A stretch of 50,094 bases of DNA from Aromatoleum toluolicum (GCF_012911005.2 NZ_WTVS01000043.1:1-50094); one strand, 5' to 3'. Positions 7,161-15,852 are shown, counted from the stretch's first letter. Program-made: numbers and translations. The notes: a model not told the origin generated them from the sequence alone.

Positions 7161-9266
7161 ATGACCGAAAAAGTTGCCGCACCCCTCGGTGAGCTCGTGG
7201 CGGGTTGCCGCTCGCAGATGGAAAACGACCTCTGCGAGTTGTTCGAGGAACTGGGGCCCCTGCTGACTCAGATGGCGACCGCGCGCGGCAATACCAGCCG
7301 CGACCGCGCCGAGAGCAGAGCCGCCGCGTCGCTCAAGCTGGCCCTTCCGACACATTGGGAGAAGGTGGCCGCGTCCCTCAGGGCCAATCTCGCGGCGCGC
7401 GCCGTGGAAGCGACTAAGTCGGGCTATGGCCTGGCCGACCAGGAGAACCTGCGTCTGTTGAGCGCAGCGGAGGAATCCGTCCAGCTGGCAATGCGCGAGG
7501 TGCTGGATCGCGTGACCCTGGCCTGCCGCGACGAGACCAAGCCGCTTGAGCGGCGAATCAATTACCTCGTCCTGCGCAGGGCCATGCAGCCTGGTGACAA
7601 GACCTTCAATGTCTCGGCGCTGTGGTCCTGCATCGAGGCGGCCTGCGTCGAGGTCACGACCGACACGGGTCCGCTCATCCTGTTGCTGCAATTGATCGGC
7701 GACCAGATGGCCATAGAGATGCCGCAACTCTATCGGGTGGTCAACGAGGCGATGATCGAGGCCGATATCCTGCCGTCGCTCAAGCGCAGTTACCGGGACA
7801 CTATCCCGGTTGACGCCCACGAGGTGGCGGAGGAATCCACCAGGGTGGCAAGCGCCCTGGACCGCCTGGTCGAAGCGCGCACCAAGGAGACGGGCGCCAG
7901 GGAGATGCCCAAGTCGGGGACTGCCAGCCAAGAACTGTTCAACTCCCTGAAGACCCTGCAGGCGGCGCCCGTGGCGGGAACGCCCGGCACGCACACCAAC
8001 GTCGTGCGCATGGTGCGCGACAGCGGCGCCGCGCGCGACGTGAAGCCGCTTGAGGCGGTGACGCTCGACATCGTCGTCAAGCTGTTCGACCTGATTTTCA
8101 GCGATCCCAACGTCTCGGATGGCATCAAGGCGCTGGTGGCCCGCCTGCAGACGACGGTGCTGCAGGCCGCCATGCTGAACCAGCGCTTCTTCGCCGACCG
8201 CGGCCACCCCGCGCGACTCTTCCTCGACAGCCTTTCGGTGGTCGCCGTGCGCTGGGGCAAGGTTGTTAACGCCGAGGACCCGTTTTATCTGAAGCTCTCC
8301 GAGCTGGTCGACAAGGTGCAGAGCACCTACGACGGCGACATGGCGGTGTTCGAATCGGCCAACGCCGAGTTGGACGCCTTCCTCTCCGAGTGCGAGGAAC
8401 GCGACGAGCTGCAGAACCGCGCGCTGGCCGACGCGGTGCTCGCCCGCGAGGAGGAAATGCGTCTCAGACGCGAGGCCCAGGCACGGGCGCAGAAGTTGGC
8501 GGATGCCTGCATCGCCCGCGTGCTGGTGCCGGAGGCGCCGTTGGAGATCGAGGAGTTCCTCCGCAGCTACTGGCGCGACGTCGTGCAGAGCCGTATCTCG
8601 CAGTCCGGCGAGGAAGGTGCGCCGACCGCCGCGGCCATTCAGGTCGCGACCGATCTGCTGTGGTCGGTAACGCCGAAGCAACGCGCGGGGGAGCAGCAGC
8701 GGCAGGCCGCTTCGCTGCCGACACTGCTGAGCGAGATCAACGTCGGTTTCGACGAGATTGGTTCGGCGCCCACCGAGCGCAAGGCCTTTTTGGACACGCT
8801 GCTCGACCTGCAACTCGCTGCCATGCGGGCGAAGAAGCCCGGCGCCGCCAAGGCGGCAAAGGTCGTGAAGGCGCGGCCGCGCGTCGCCGGGCCGACCCTG
8901 CAGGTCAGCCATGCGACGGACATCGGTGTCCGCGTCCAGGACATCTCGCTACCGGTCAGCGACAGCCTCGACGGGGAAAACGCACCGGATCGTGCGGACC
9001 TCCGCCGCGTGCGTCAGCTGGTGCGAGGCGACTGGGTGGACTTCACCACGGCGGGACAAACCCGCCGCGAGCGACTGACGTGGATCAACCGCAGCCGCAC
9101 GCTCTTCCTGTTCAGCAACAGCGCCTCGCCCTGTGCAATATCGATCACGCCGGAAGCGCTGGCCGTGCGACTGAAGAACGGCACGGCGCAGATCGTGAAG
9201 CTCGACCGGCCGATCTTCGAGCGGGCCATCCATGGCGCCATCAAGTCGCTCGACCAGCGACCCTGA
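7161..9266 (+). CDS. DUF1631-family protein
   Basis: This is a large (about 701-residue) cytosolic, mostly helical protein that matches what I recall of DUF1631. The C-terminal segment, 'RGDWVDFTTAGQTRRERLTW' followed by a hydrophobic 'FLFSN' strand, is a small beta-rich domain characteristic of the family and PilZ-like in outline. No catalytic motif is evident. The ATG at 7161 (MTEKVAAPLGEL) is preferred over an upstream TTG at 7128. The C-terminus is convergent with the methionine aminopeptidase gene (39-base gap). The role is unknown; a regulatory or nucleotide-binding role is conceivable but not shown by sequence. Confidence 0.75.
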   Translation: MTEKVAAPLGELVAGCRSQMENDLCELFEELGPLLTQMATARGNTSRDRAESRAAASLKLALPTHWEKVAASLRANLAARAVEATKSGYGLADQENLRLLSAAEESVQLAMREVLDRVTLACRDETKPLERRINYLVLRRAMQPGDKTFNVSALWSCIEAACVEVTTDTGPLILLLQLIGDQMAIEMPQLYRVVNEAMIEADILPSLKRSYRDTIPVDAHEVAEESTRVASALDRLVEARTKETGAREMPKSGTASQELFNSLKTLQAAPVAGTPGTHTNVVRMVRDSGAARDVKPLEAVTLDIVVKLFDLIFSDPNVSDGIKALVARLQTTVLQAAMLNQRFFADRGHPARLFLDSLSVVAVRWGKVVNAEDPFYLKLSELVDKVQSTYDGDMAVFESANAELDAFLSECEERDELQNRALADAVLAREEEMRLRREAQARAQKLADACIARVLVPEAPLEIEEFLRSYWRDVVQSRISQSGEEGAPTAAAIQVATDLLWSVTPKQRAGEQQRQAASLPTLLSEINVGFDEIGSAPTERKAFLDTLLDLQLAAMRAKKPGAAKAAKVVKARPRVAGPTLQVSHATDIGVRVQDISLPVSDSLDGENAPDRADLRRVRQLVRGDWVDFTTAGQTRRERLTWINRSRTLFLFSNSASPCAISITPEALAVRLKNGTAQIVKLDRPIFERAIHGAIKSLDQRP

Positions 9267-9305
9267 GCACGAATTCAGTAGCCGCTTTCGTCCAGAACCA
9301 TGCGC

Positions 9306-10133
9306 TCAAAGTGCTTGTGCCGGCACAAGAGCTGCCGCCTCGATAGCCGGATAGTCCCCATACCCCTCCGGCCAAGGTGTAAGAATCTCGAACCCGTCCG
9401 CCGTCACCGCCACCATGTGCTCCCACTGCGCCGACAGCGAATGGTCCTTGGTGACCACGGTCCAGCCGTCGCCCAGTTCGCGGGTTTCGGGGCGGCCGGC
9501 GTTGATCATGGGCTCGATCGTGAACACCATGCCGGGTTCGAGCGTGAGTCCGGCGCCGGGGCGGCCGTAGTGGAGGACTTGCGGTTCGTCGTGATACACA
9601 TCGCCGATGCCGTGGCCGCAATACTCGCGCACGACGGTGAAGCCTTCGCGGTGGGCGACGGTCTGGATCGCGTGGCCGATATCGCCGAGCGTGGCGCCGG
9701 GGCGGACGGCGAGGATGCCGGCGCGCATGGCTTCGTAGGTGGTCCGGACGAGGCGTCTGGCGAGGACGCCGGGCTTGCCGACAAAGTACATGCGGCTGCT
9801 GTCGCCGAACCAGCCGTCCTTGATCACCGCGACGTCGATGTTGAGGATGTCGCCGCTGCTCAGGCGCTTCGCGGACGGAATGCCGTGGCAGACGACGTGA
9901 TTGGCCGAGGCACAGATCGTCTTCGGGTAGCCGTGATAGCCGATGTTCGCCGGAATGGCCTGCTGCACGTTGACGATGTAGTCGTGGCAGATGCGGTCGA
10001 GTTCGTCGGTGGTGACGCCGGCCCGGACGTGTTCTCCGATCATGCGCAGGACGTCGGCGGCCAGCGCGCCCGCGCGGCGTGCCATGGCGATCTCGGCCTG
10101 CGAGCGGATCGGGACCTGCTGCTTCCTTGCCAT
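9306..10133 (-). CDS. map: Type I methionine aminopeptidase
   Basis: This 275-residue M24 metallopeptidase removes the initiator methionine from nascent proteins. The five metal ligands are visible: Asp100 (LNIDVAV), Asp111 (WFGDSSRM), His174 (CGHGIGD), Glu207 (FTIEPMI) and Glu238 (SAQWEHMVAV), plus His83 (VVCHGIP). The ATG at 10133 overlaps the stop codon of the ParD-like gene by one base (TGATG), implying translational coupling. The C-terminus is longer than in E. coli Map by a short tail ending AALVPAQAL. It is probably a second map paralogue rather than the essential copy, since map usually sits beside rpsB/tsf, which are not seen here. Confidence 0.95.
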   Translation of the reverse strand: MARKQQVPIRSQAEIAMARRAGALAADVLRMIGEHVRAGVTTDELDRICHDYIVNVQQAIPANIGYHGYPKTICASANHVVCHGIPSAKRLSSGDILNIDVAVIKDGWFGDSSRMYFVGKPGVLARRLVRTTYEAMRAGILAVRPGATLGDIGHAIQTVAHREGFTVVREYCGHGIGDVYHDEPQVLHYGRPGAGLTLEPGMVFTIEPMINAGRPETRELGDGWTVVTKDHSLSAQWEHMVAVTADGFEILTPWPEGYGDYPAIEAAALVPAQAL

Positions 10134-10366
10134 CAGGCCACCTTGCTCAGATTCGTCAGCGGGGAGGGCGCTGCGGGTGCGTCGTGCGCCTCTTCCTCCT
10201 GGATCAGGATCTGGCAGATTTCGCTGTAGCGTAGGGTCGGATTGAGCTCTGCGAGCATCCCGACGCGCAGCCAATGTTCGGCCTGGCTGTTGATGGAGCG
10301 GCTGAGCGCGCCGCTCGTCCGGCGCAGGGCTTCATGCATCTGCTCCGAGATCTTGACGATTCCCAC
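10133..10366 (-). CDS. ParD-like antitoxin-family protein
   Basis: This 77-residue protein starts GIVKISEQMHEALRRTSGAL and continues SRSINSQAEHWLRVG, the ribbon-helix-helix pattern of the ParD-like family (a beta strand followed by two helices). Such proteins bind DNA as dimers and act as antitoxins or repressors. The GTG start at 10366 is chosen because the family begins 'M-G-I-V-K-I' and AGGGTGACC lies just upstream. It is coupled to map by a one-base overlap; no ParE/RelE toxin is nearby, so the aminopeptidase sits in the position a toxin would occupy. Confidence 0.8.
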   Translation of the reverse strand: MGIVKISEQMHEALRRTSGALSRSINSQAEHWLRVGMLAELNPTLRYSEICQILIQEEEAHDAPAAPSPLTNLSKVA

Positions 10367-10376
10367 AAGGTCACCC

Positions 10377-10408
10377 TATGTACGGTCTGTATATGCTCCG
10401 TATATTAT
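10377..10408 (-). promoter_or_regulatory. AT-rich direct repeats upstream of ParD-like gene (candidate operator)
   Basis: Read on the minus strand, this stretch has two ATATAC units 11 bases apart (ATATACGGAGC then ATATACAGACC), followed by GTACAT. The repeats lie 11-42 bases upstream of the ParD-like GTG in an otherwise GC-rich region. They could contain the promoter -10 element and serve as an operator for the ribbon-helix-helix protein. This is inference from position and repeat structure. Confidence 0.4.
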
Positions 10409-10524
10409 CATTGCCCGAAAACACGCGGCCAATATCGTGGTTTACATAATACCAATTATGGCGGTTTCAGATGGTTCGCCAGATCGATTCAAACAGTCTC
10501 GAACCGGCACGATCTTCGTTGCCC

Positions 10525-12765
10525 CTAATGGACTCCCTTGACCTCGTCGCCGCCCGCCAGGTCAAGCGGACGCCCCTGGTCGGGCTGGCGATAATCGCAC
10601 ACGCCGTCGGGAAAGATCTGTTCGAGTTGTGACTGGTACGGACGCATGTCCACCGGCCCGTACACGCCACCGTCGAGCGCGGCCGACACGGTCTGCAAGG
10701 CGCACTTGAAGCGGTCGCCGGTGATCCCGTCGCCGGCAACCATGCGCGAGTTGCTGTAGATCGGATAGGCGCGCATGCAGGCGCCCGTGGGACGCTGGTT
10801 CCAGTTGCCGTCCCAGACCCGGTCGCCCTTGAACATGACCCGGCCGCGAGCGTCGAAACAGCGGTCGCTGGCCGTCCCGGGGCGAACCTGCGCCCACGAC
10901 AGCTCGGGACGCGCGCGTTTCGCGCGCAGCCACTGGTCGATCGCGGCGAAGGCCCGCGGTGTCGGGTCGTAGGCCTTGTCACTCACCCAGATCGCCTGAT
11001 TCCCCGCATCGCCCTGGGCCGCGATCATCCGCGCCCGTGCGGAGAACGATGCCGCCGTGTGGTGCATGTCCAGCTCGGCTTCGAGGTACAGGCGCTCGTC
11101 GATGACCGGAATGTCGATGCGACCGAGGAAGACCTGGCCCGAACGATACGCAGCTGCGATCGCTTCGAGGTCGCCTGCGAAGCGCGGCGCCGGACGAGTT
11201 CGCTCGGCGCCGAGGTTGATGTTGTGGGCGCTCCAGGGTGAAAAGGCGCTCAGCTCGCTCTCGCCGCCGTCGATCAGCCAATAATGCTCGCGCTGCATGT
11301 CTGCAGGCGGCTTCCAGCTGCCGATACGGGCGTTCAGCCGCAGGAACTGCTTCGGGGTGATCCGCTTGTTCTGCAGCGCCCCGAGGCCGTATTGCACGCC
11401 CACGTTGTCCCACGGAATGCGCGCGTAGCCCCGCGCGTCGGTGCCGAAGAAACGCTTCAGATCCTCGAAGTAACTCCAGCGCACCTGCTCGAAAACGTCG
11501 CGCGTTAGATGCGATTCGAAATGCGCGAACCGTGGATTCAGGACGAGCGGCGTAAGGCCTCGCCAGCCCACCACGCATTCCGTGTCGCCTTTACGTTCGG
11601 GCACCGATTCGCCGCGCATCATGAAGGCCACGCGGGTCGTGACCTCGATCTTCATCAGACCGCCCGAACTTTCATGGCGATTGCTGGCATTGAAGCCTTC
11701 GATCCAGCGTCGGTGTTCGGCCTTGCGCCAGGCGCGATTGTTGCCGTCTGTGACGTCGAAGTAATACTCGAGCAGTTCGCAGTCGAACACCGGGATCGTC
11801 TGCGTGATCATGTCCGGGTACGAATACTGGGCAATCGCCGCGTCGATTAGACCCGGGCGGTTCTGCGCGAGGAGATATTGCTGGATCGCGCCGCCCGAAG
11901 CGCCCACGCCCACCGTGTAGTCGGGCTCGCCGTACAGCGCGACGAACTGCTGTTTGACGCGCAGTGCGGTGTCCTCCGCGAGCCAGATGTCGAAGTGGTT
12001 CCGGCTCGTCGTTCCGGTCGATGCGACGACCGCGTAGCCCTGCGCAAGCTGTTCGCGGCGGTCGTCGAGAACGGCCTTCACGCTCGCCCTGCCCTGTCGA
12101 TGACCGATTCCTACGCCTCCATAGAACTGGTAGATCAGGCGCCGGTTCCAGCGGTCGGCGGCGGGAGCGTCGATGAGCTCGCGCGCGCCCTTGAGCGCCG
12201 CGATGAGGTAGATGAAGCGATTGATCGTACCCATCTCGACACGCACGATGAAGGGTACGCGGGCGCCATTGACGGTGATCGTATCGACGTCCTCCGACTC
12301 GCCGTTCCAACGTGCAAAATGCTTCGCGCCCACCGGCTTGTAGAAGTACCAGGCTTTCGTCGGCGCCAGACAGTCCTTGCTGAAGGCCGCTGACTTGCGC
12401 GTGCCGTCCGTGGCGGCTTCGGTGGAATCGACCGGCGTCCCTATCCCCTCGGAATTGTCCGCGAGTGGAACCCCCAGGCCCGACTTTGCGGTGTCGCAGA
12501 TGAAGGGATATTGCTTCGGCCCGGCAAAAAGGGGCTCGGCCGGGCCGACCTGGCCGAGCATGATGGGAAAGCGGAAGATTTCGGCCGGCCGTTCGAGGCG
12601 CGAGGGATGCGGTCCCGCATAGGGTTCCGTGGGCGCCCCGGCGTCATAGCCCGGCGGCAGGCCGACGACTTGGCGCTGGCCAAGTTGTCCGCGCCCGTCA
12701 GACTGGCCCCCGACGGCGAATCCGACAAGGATCAGCCCCGGCCACAGCCATCTTCTTCCCTTCAT
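10525..12765 (-). CDS. Large exported alpha/beta-hydrolase-like protein (DUF6351-like)
   Basis: This 746-residue protein begins with KGRRWLWPGLILVGFAVGG, a probable signal peptide or anchor. A nucleophile-elbow-like motif, VGVGASGGAIQQYLLAQ (GxSxG), in the first half points to a serine hydrolase fold. It is followed by a long region rich in aromatic residues and several well-spaced Cys, fitting a secreted enzyme. I associate the overall architecture with the DUF6351 family, whose substrate is not established. The ATG at 12765 (AGGGTG upstream) is preferred to a GTG at 12774. An esterase or polymer depolymerase role is possible but unproven. The gene is divergent from the JAMM peptidase gene. 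Confidence 0.7.
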   Translation of the reverse strand: MKGRRWLWPGLILVGFAVGGQSDGRGQLGQRQVVGLPPGYDAGAPTEPYAGPHPSRLERPAEIFRFPIMLGQVGPAEPLFAGPKQYPFICDTAKSGLGVPLADNSEGIGTPVDSTEAATDGTRKSAAFSKDCLAPTKAWYFYKPVGAKHFARWNGESEDVDTITVNGARVPFIVRVEMGTINRFIYLIAALKGARELIDAPAADRWNRRLIYQFYGGVGIGHRQGRASVKAVLDDRREQLAQGYAVVASTGTTSRNHFDIWLAEDTALRVKQQFVALYGEPDYTVGVGASGGAIQQYLLAQNRPGLIDAAIAQYSYPDMITQTIPVFDCELLEYYFDVTDGNNRAWRKAEHRRWIEGFNASNRHESSGGLMKIEVTTRVAFMMRGESVPERKGDTECVVGWRGLTPLVLNPRFAHFESHLTRDVFEQVRWSYFEDLKRFFGTDARGYARIPWDNVGVQYGLGALQNKRITPKQFLRLNARIGSWKPPADMQREHYWLIDGGESELSAFSPWSAHNINLGAERTRPAPRFAGDLEAIAAAYRSGQVFLGRIDIPVIDERLYLEAELDMHHTAASFSARARMIAAQGDAGNQAIWVSDKAYDPTPRAFAAIDQWLRAKRARPELSWAQVRPGTASDRCFDARGRVMFKGDRVWDGNWNQRPTGACMRAYPIYSNSRMVAGDGITGDRFKCALQTVSAALDGGVYGPVDMRPYQSQLEQIFPDGVCDYRQPDQGRPLDLAGGDEVKGVH

Positions 12766-12978
12766 TATTGGCACCCTGCTGCGTATCCCGTCCGGCGGAG
12801 CCGTCCATGATTTATGTATAGATCACGGCTGGCCGGCTGCAACGCACGACGCCTCGGAACGAGCACCCGATGGAAATTTGCGTCTTCGGGGCCGCTTATG
12901 CGAACTCCGGCCGCCCGATCGCATTCCAAAGTAGACGAATTTAGTCGGTTATTGGATTTTGTGACCAAGGGCTCGCCC

Positions 12979-13395
12979 ATGACGACCTTGCGACTGCCGT
13001 CCCCTCTGCGCGACACCATCATTGCTGCGGCGCAGACGGGCTATCCCGACGAGGTGTGCGGACTCCTGCTGGGGCGCCAGGACCCGGATGTCGTGACCGT
13101 GTGCGCGGTCCATCCCGCTCGCAACGTGCACCCGGATCGCACCGCGGACCGTTTCCTGATCGAGCCGCAGGATTATCTCGACGCCGAATACGCGGCCGCC
13201 GCCGATGGGCTGCAGGTGGTCGGCGTGTGGCATTCCCATCCCGACCATCCGCCCCGGCCGTCCGATACCGATCGCGAATTCGCGTGGGCGGGCTGGTCCT
13301 ATCCGATCGTCTCGGTCAACGGCGGCGTCGCCACCGAGTTGCGATCGTGGCGGTTGGAGGGCGAAACGTTCGGCGAAGAGGAGGTGCTGCCATGA
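12979..13395 (+). CDS. JAMM/Mov34 metallopeptidase (Mec+-like)
   Basis: This 138-residue stand-alone JAMM domain is a zinc isopeptidase/peptidase. All motif residues are present: Glu25 (DEVCGLLLG), then His85-x-His87 and, after seven residues, Ser95-x2-Asp98 in VWHSHPDHPPRPSDTD. Bacterial relatives (Mec+, QbsD, HcyD) cleave amino acids or tails from the C-terminus of ThiS-like sulfur carriers. The start at 12979 is chosen because the fold begins here; the upstream extension is unlike the family. The stop overlaps the next start by four bases (ATGA), so the peptidase and the carrier fusion protein are translationally coupled. Confidence 0.92.
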   Translation: MTTLRLPSPLRDTIIAAAQTGYPDEVCGLLLGRQDPDVVTVCAVHPARNVHPDRTADRFLIEPQDYLDAEYAAAADGLQVVGVWHSHPDHPPRPSDTDREFAWAGWSYPIVSVNGGVATELRSWRLEGETFGEEEVLP

Positions 13396-14843
13396 GCCGC
13401 GTCATCGTTCGCATTCCGACTCCGTTGCGTTCCTACACCGGCGGCGCCGACGAAGTCGAGGTCGAGGCCGCCACGGTCGGCGAGGCGCTGCACGCCCTCG
13501 CCCGTCGCCACGAAGGACTGCTGTCACGCGTATGTGCGGCGGATGGCTCGCTGCGTCCCTTCGTCAATGTCTACCTCGGCGCGGACAACGTGCGCGATCT
13601 GGGCGGACTCGCCGCCGCCCTGCCGCATGACGGCGCCGTGCTCGCGATCGTTCCGGCCGTCGCCGGTGGCGCCGGCGGCGCGCGCGAGCGACGGATCGCG
13701 GAACTCAAGGCGAGCGTGCCCGAGGTCAGTCCGCGCGAAGCCTTCGCCCAGCAGGCGCAGGGCGCCGCGCTGATCGACGTGCGCGAGGCGGACGAGATCG
13801 CCCAGGGCAGTCCCCGCGACGCATTCCGCCTCGGTCGCGGCTTTCTCGAACTGCGCGTGGAGGAGGCCATCCCCGATACCGACCGGCCGCTGCTGGTGAT
13901 GTGCGGCGGAGGTGTCCGCTCGCTGTTTGCGGCCGAGGACCTGCAGCGGCTCGGCTATCGCAAGGTCGCGTCTGTGGCGGGCGGCTTCTCGCGCTGGAAG
14001 GCCGAAGGCCTGCCCTTCGAGACCCCGCGCGGCCTCGATCCGCACGCGCGCGAACGCTATGCGCGGCACCTGACGATGCCGGAAGTCGGCGAAGCCGGAC
14101 AGCGGCGCCTGCTGGACAGCCGCGTGCTGCTGATAGGCGCCGGCGGTCTCGGTTCGCCGGCGGCCCTGTACCTCGCCGCGGCCGGCGTCGGCACGCTGGG
14201 CATCGTCGACCACGACGTCGTCGATCGCTCCAACCTGCAGCGGCAGATCCTGCACAACGACGAGCGCATCGGCCAGCGCAAGGTCGACTCCGCGCGCCGC
14301 ACGCTGCAGGGTCTCAACCCGTCCGTGAATGTCGCGACCTACGCCGAGCGCCTGACCTCGGCCAACGTCGAACGCATCCTCGAAGGCTACGAGGTGGTCG
14401 TGGACGGGTCGGACAACTTCCCCACCCGCTACCTCGTCAACGACGCCTGCGTGCGCCTGCAGATCCCTTGCGTACATGGCTCGGTGTACCGCTTCGAAGG
14501 GCAGGTAACGGTGTTCTGGCCGCGTTACCCGGCGCGCCGCGGCCCGTGCTATCGCTGTCTCTATCCCGAACCGCCCCCCGCCGAGTTCGCACCCTCGTGC
14601 GCCGACGCGGGCGTGCTCGGCGTGCTGCCCGGCGTCGTGGGGCTGCTCGAAGCGGTCGAGACGATCAAGCTGCTGCTGGATCTGGGCGACCCGCTGGTCG
14701 GGCGGCTGCTGCATTACGACGCCTTGCGCGCACGCTTCGACGAATACCGCCTCGCCGCGAATCCCGACTGCGCCCTGTGCGCCGAAGGGCGTGCGTTCCC
14801 GGGCTACGTCGACTACGAAGCGTTCTGCGCGACGGCCGCGTAA
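13392..14843 (+). CDS. ThiS/MoaD-like carrier–rhodanese–ThiF/MoeB fusion protein
   Basis: This 483-residue protein joins three sulfur-transfer modules. Residues 1-~96 are a ubiquitin-like ThiS/MoaD domain ending in two Ala-Gly-Gly sequences (91-93, 94-96). Residues ~113-212 are a rhodanese domain with active-site Cys171 in MCGGGVRS. Residues ~215-470 are a ThiF/MoeB-type activating enzyme, starting ERYARHLTMPEVG, with ATP-binding GAGGLGS (249-255), zinc Cys pairs 386/389 and 460/463, and Cys403. The enzyme part should adenylate the carrier's C-terminal Gly and the rhodanese should supply sulfur. In a fusion, however, the di-glycine is internal, so the carrier must be released first, plausibly by the coupled JAMM peptidase. 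A frameshift artefact is unlikely because the frame is continuous. Confidence 0.93.
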   Translation: MSRVIVRIPTPLRSYTGGADEVEVEAATVGEALHALARRHEGLLSRVCAADGSLRPFVNVYLGADNVRDLGGLAAALPHDGAVLAIVPAVAGGAGGARERRIAELKASVPEVSPREAFAQQAQGAALIDVREADEIAQGSPRDAFRLGRGFLELRVEEAIPDTDRPLLVMCGGGVRSLFAAEDLQRLGYRKVASVAGGFSRWKAEGLPFETPRGLDPHARERYARHLTMPEVGEAGQRRLLDSRVLLIGAGGLGSPAALYLAAAGVGTLGIVDHDVVDRSNLQRQILHNDERIGQRKVDSARRTLQGLNPSVNVATYAERLTSANVERILEGYEVVVDGSDNFPTRYLVNDACVRLQIPCVHGSVYRFEGQVTVFWPRYPARRGPCYRCLYPEPPPAEFAPSCADAGVLGVLPGVVGLLEAVETIKLLLDLGDPLVGRLLHYDALRARFDEYRLAANPDCALCAEGRAFPGYVDYEAFCATAA

Positions 14844-14866
14844 GCGTGCCGCAATGGAAGACGGTC

Positions 14867-15805
14867 ATGGCAGCGATCCCGATCCGCGAATCCGCCCTGC
14901 TCTCCGGCGTCGGACATGTCCCGCTGGTCGAGATCCACGCCGCCCGCGAGCTGGCGCCGGCTTGCCGCGTGTTCGCCACCCTCGAAGGCGTGAATCCCGG
15001 TGGCTCGATCAAGGACCGCCCGGTCGTGCGCATGTTGATGAAGGCCCTTCAGACCGGCCGCCTCGATGGCGGACGGCGGCTGCTCGATTCGTCTTCCGGC
15101 AATGCGGGAATCTCGTACGCCCTGTACGGCGCGGCGCTGGGCGTGCCGGTCACCCTGGTCGTGCCGGGCAATGCCAGCCGCGAACGCCTCGACCGCATCC
15201 GCGCCAGCGGCGCCGAACTGATCCTCACCGATCCGCTGGAAGGCTACGACTTCGCGGTAGCGGAAGCACGCCGCCTCGCGCGCGATCACCCCGAGCGCTA
15301 CTGGTACAGCAACCAGTATTCGAACCCGGAGAACTGGCGCGCACATTACGACACCACTGGCCTGGAACTGCTGCGGGGCGTCGTGGCCAGCACCGGGAAA
15401 CCGCCGGATGCCTTCGTTGCTGGCATCGGCACCGGCGGCACGCTCACGGGCGTCGCGCGCCGGCTCAAGGAAGCCCATCCGGCCACGATCGTGATCGCGG
15501 CGATCCCCGACGAATTCCCCGGCATCGAGGGCCTCAAGCCGCTCGGTCATCCGGGCGACATGGTGCCGGCGATTCTCGACGAGAGCCTGATCGACCGTCG
15601 CCTGCCGGTGCGCATGGAAGACGCGATCCCGATGTGCCGGAAGCTCGCGAAGACCGGCCTGTTCGTCGGCCCGTCGGCCGGTGCGCTGGTGCATGTCGCA
15701 TGCCAGGTCGCGGCCGAGGACGGCTTGCGCTGCATCGCGACGGTGCTGCCCGACACCGGCGAGCGCTATGTGTCGACCGGACTCTGGGCTTGCGAGGACG
15801 GGTGA
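14867..15805 (+). CDS. cysM: Cysteine synthase B-like PLP enzyme
   Basis: This 312-residue fold-type II PLP enzyme has the cofactor lysine Lys49 in VNPGGSIKDRP, the substrate loop SSSGNAGISYA and the phosphate-binding glycine loop GIGTGGTLTG. It would form cysteine from O-acetylserine or O-phosphoserine. Its place right behind the carrier/rhodanese/activating-enzyme fusion suggests that it uses a protein thiocarboxylate as sulfur donor, as mycobacterial CysM does with CysO. That donor choice is inference from context. The ATG at 14867 is used; a GTG at 14846 would add seven residues. Confidence 0.9.
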   Translation: MAAIPIRESALLSGVGHVPLVEIHAARELAPACRVFATLEGVNPGGSIKDRPVVRMLMKALQTGRLDGGRRLLDSSSGNAGISYALYGAALGVPVTLVVPGNASRERLDRIRASGAELILTDPLEGYDFAVAEARRLARDHPERYWYSNQYSNPENWRAHYDTTGLELLRGVVASTGKPPDAFVAGIGTGGTLTGVARRLKEAHPATIVIAAIPDEFPGIEGLKPLGHPGDMVPAILDESLIDRRLPVRMEDAIPMCRKLAKTGLFVGPSAGALVHVACQVAAEDGLRCIATVLPDTGERYVSTGLWACEDG

Positions 15806-15852
15806 CAGGGTAACGGGAACCACAGGGAGCAACGAATGCATGGAGGTGTGCG

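Noticed and set aside
9314-9329. Palindrome CTTGTGCC-GGCACAAG near the end of map
   Set aside because: It lies inside the map coding region next to its stop, without a T tract; it could be chance and is not called as a terminator.
13056-13391. N-terminal extension of the carrier–rhodanese–ThiF protein to 595 residues
   Set aside because: The extra 112 residues are the JAMM gene read in another frame; the ubiquitin-like fold begins at the ATG at 13392.
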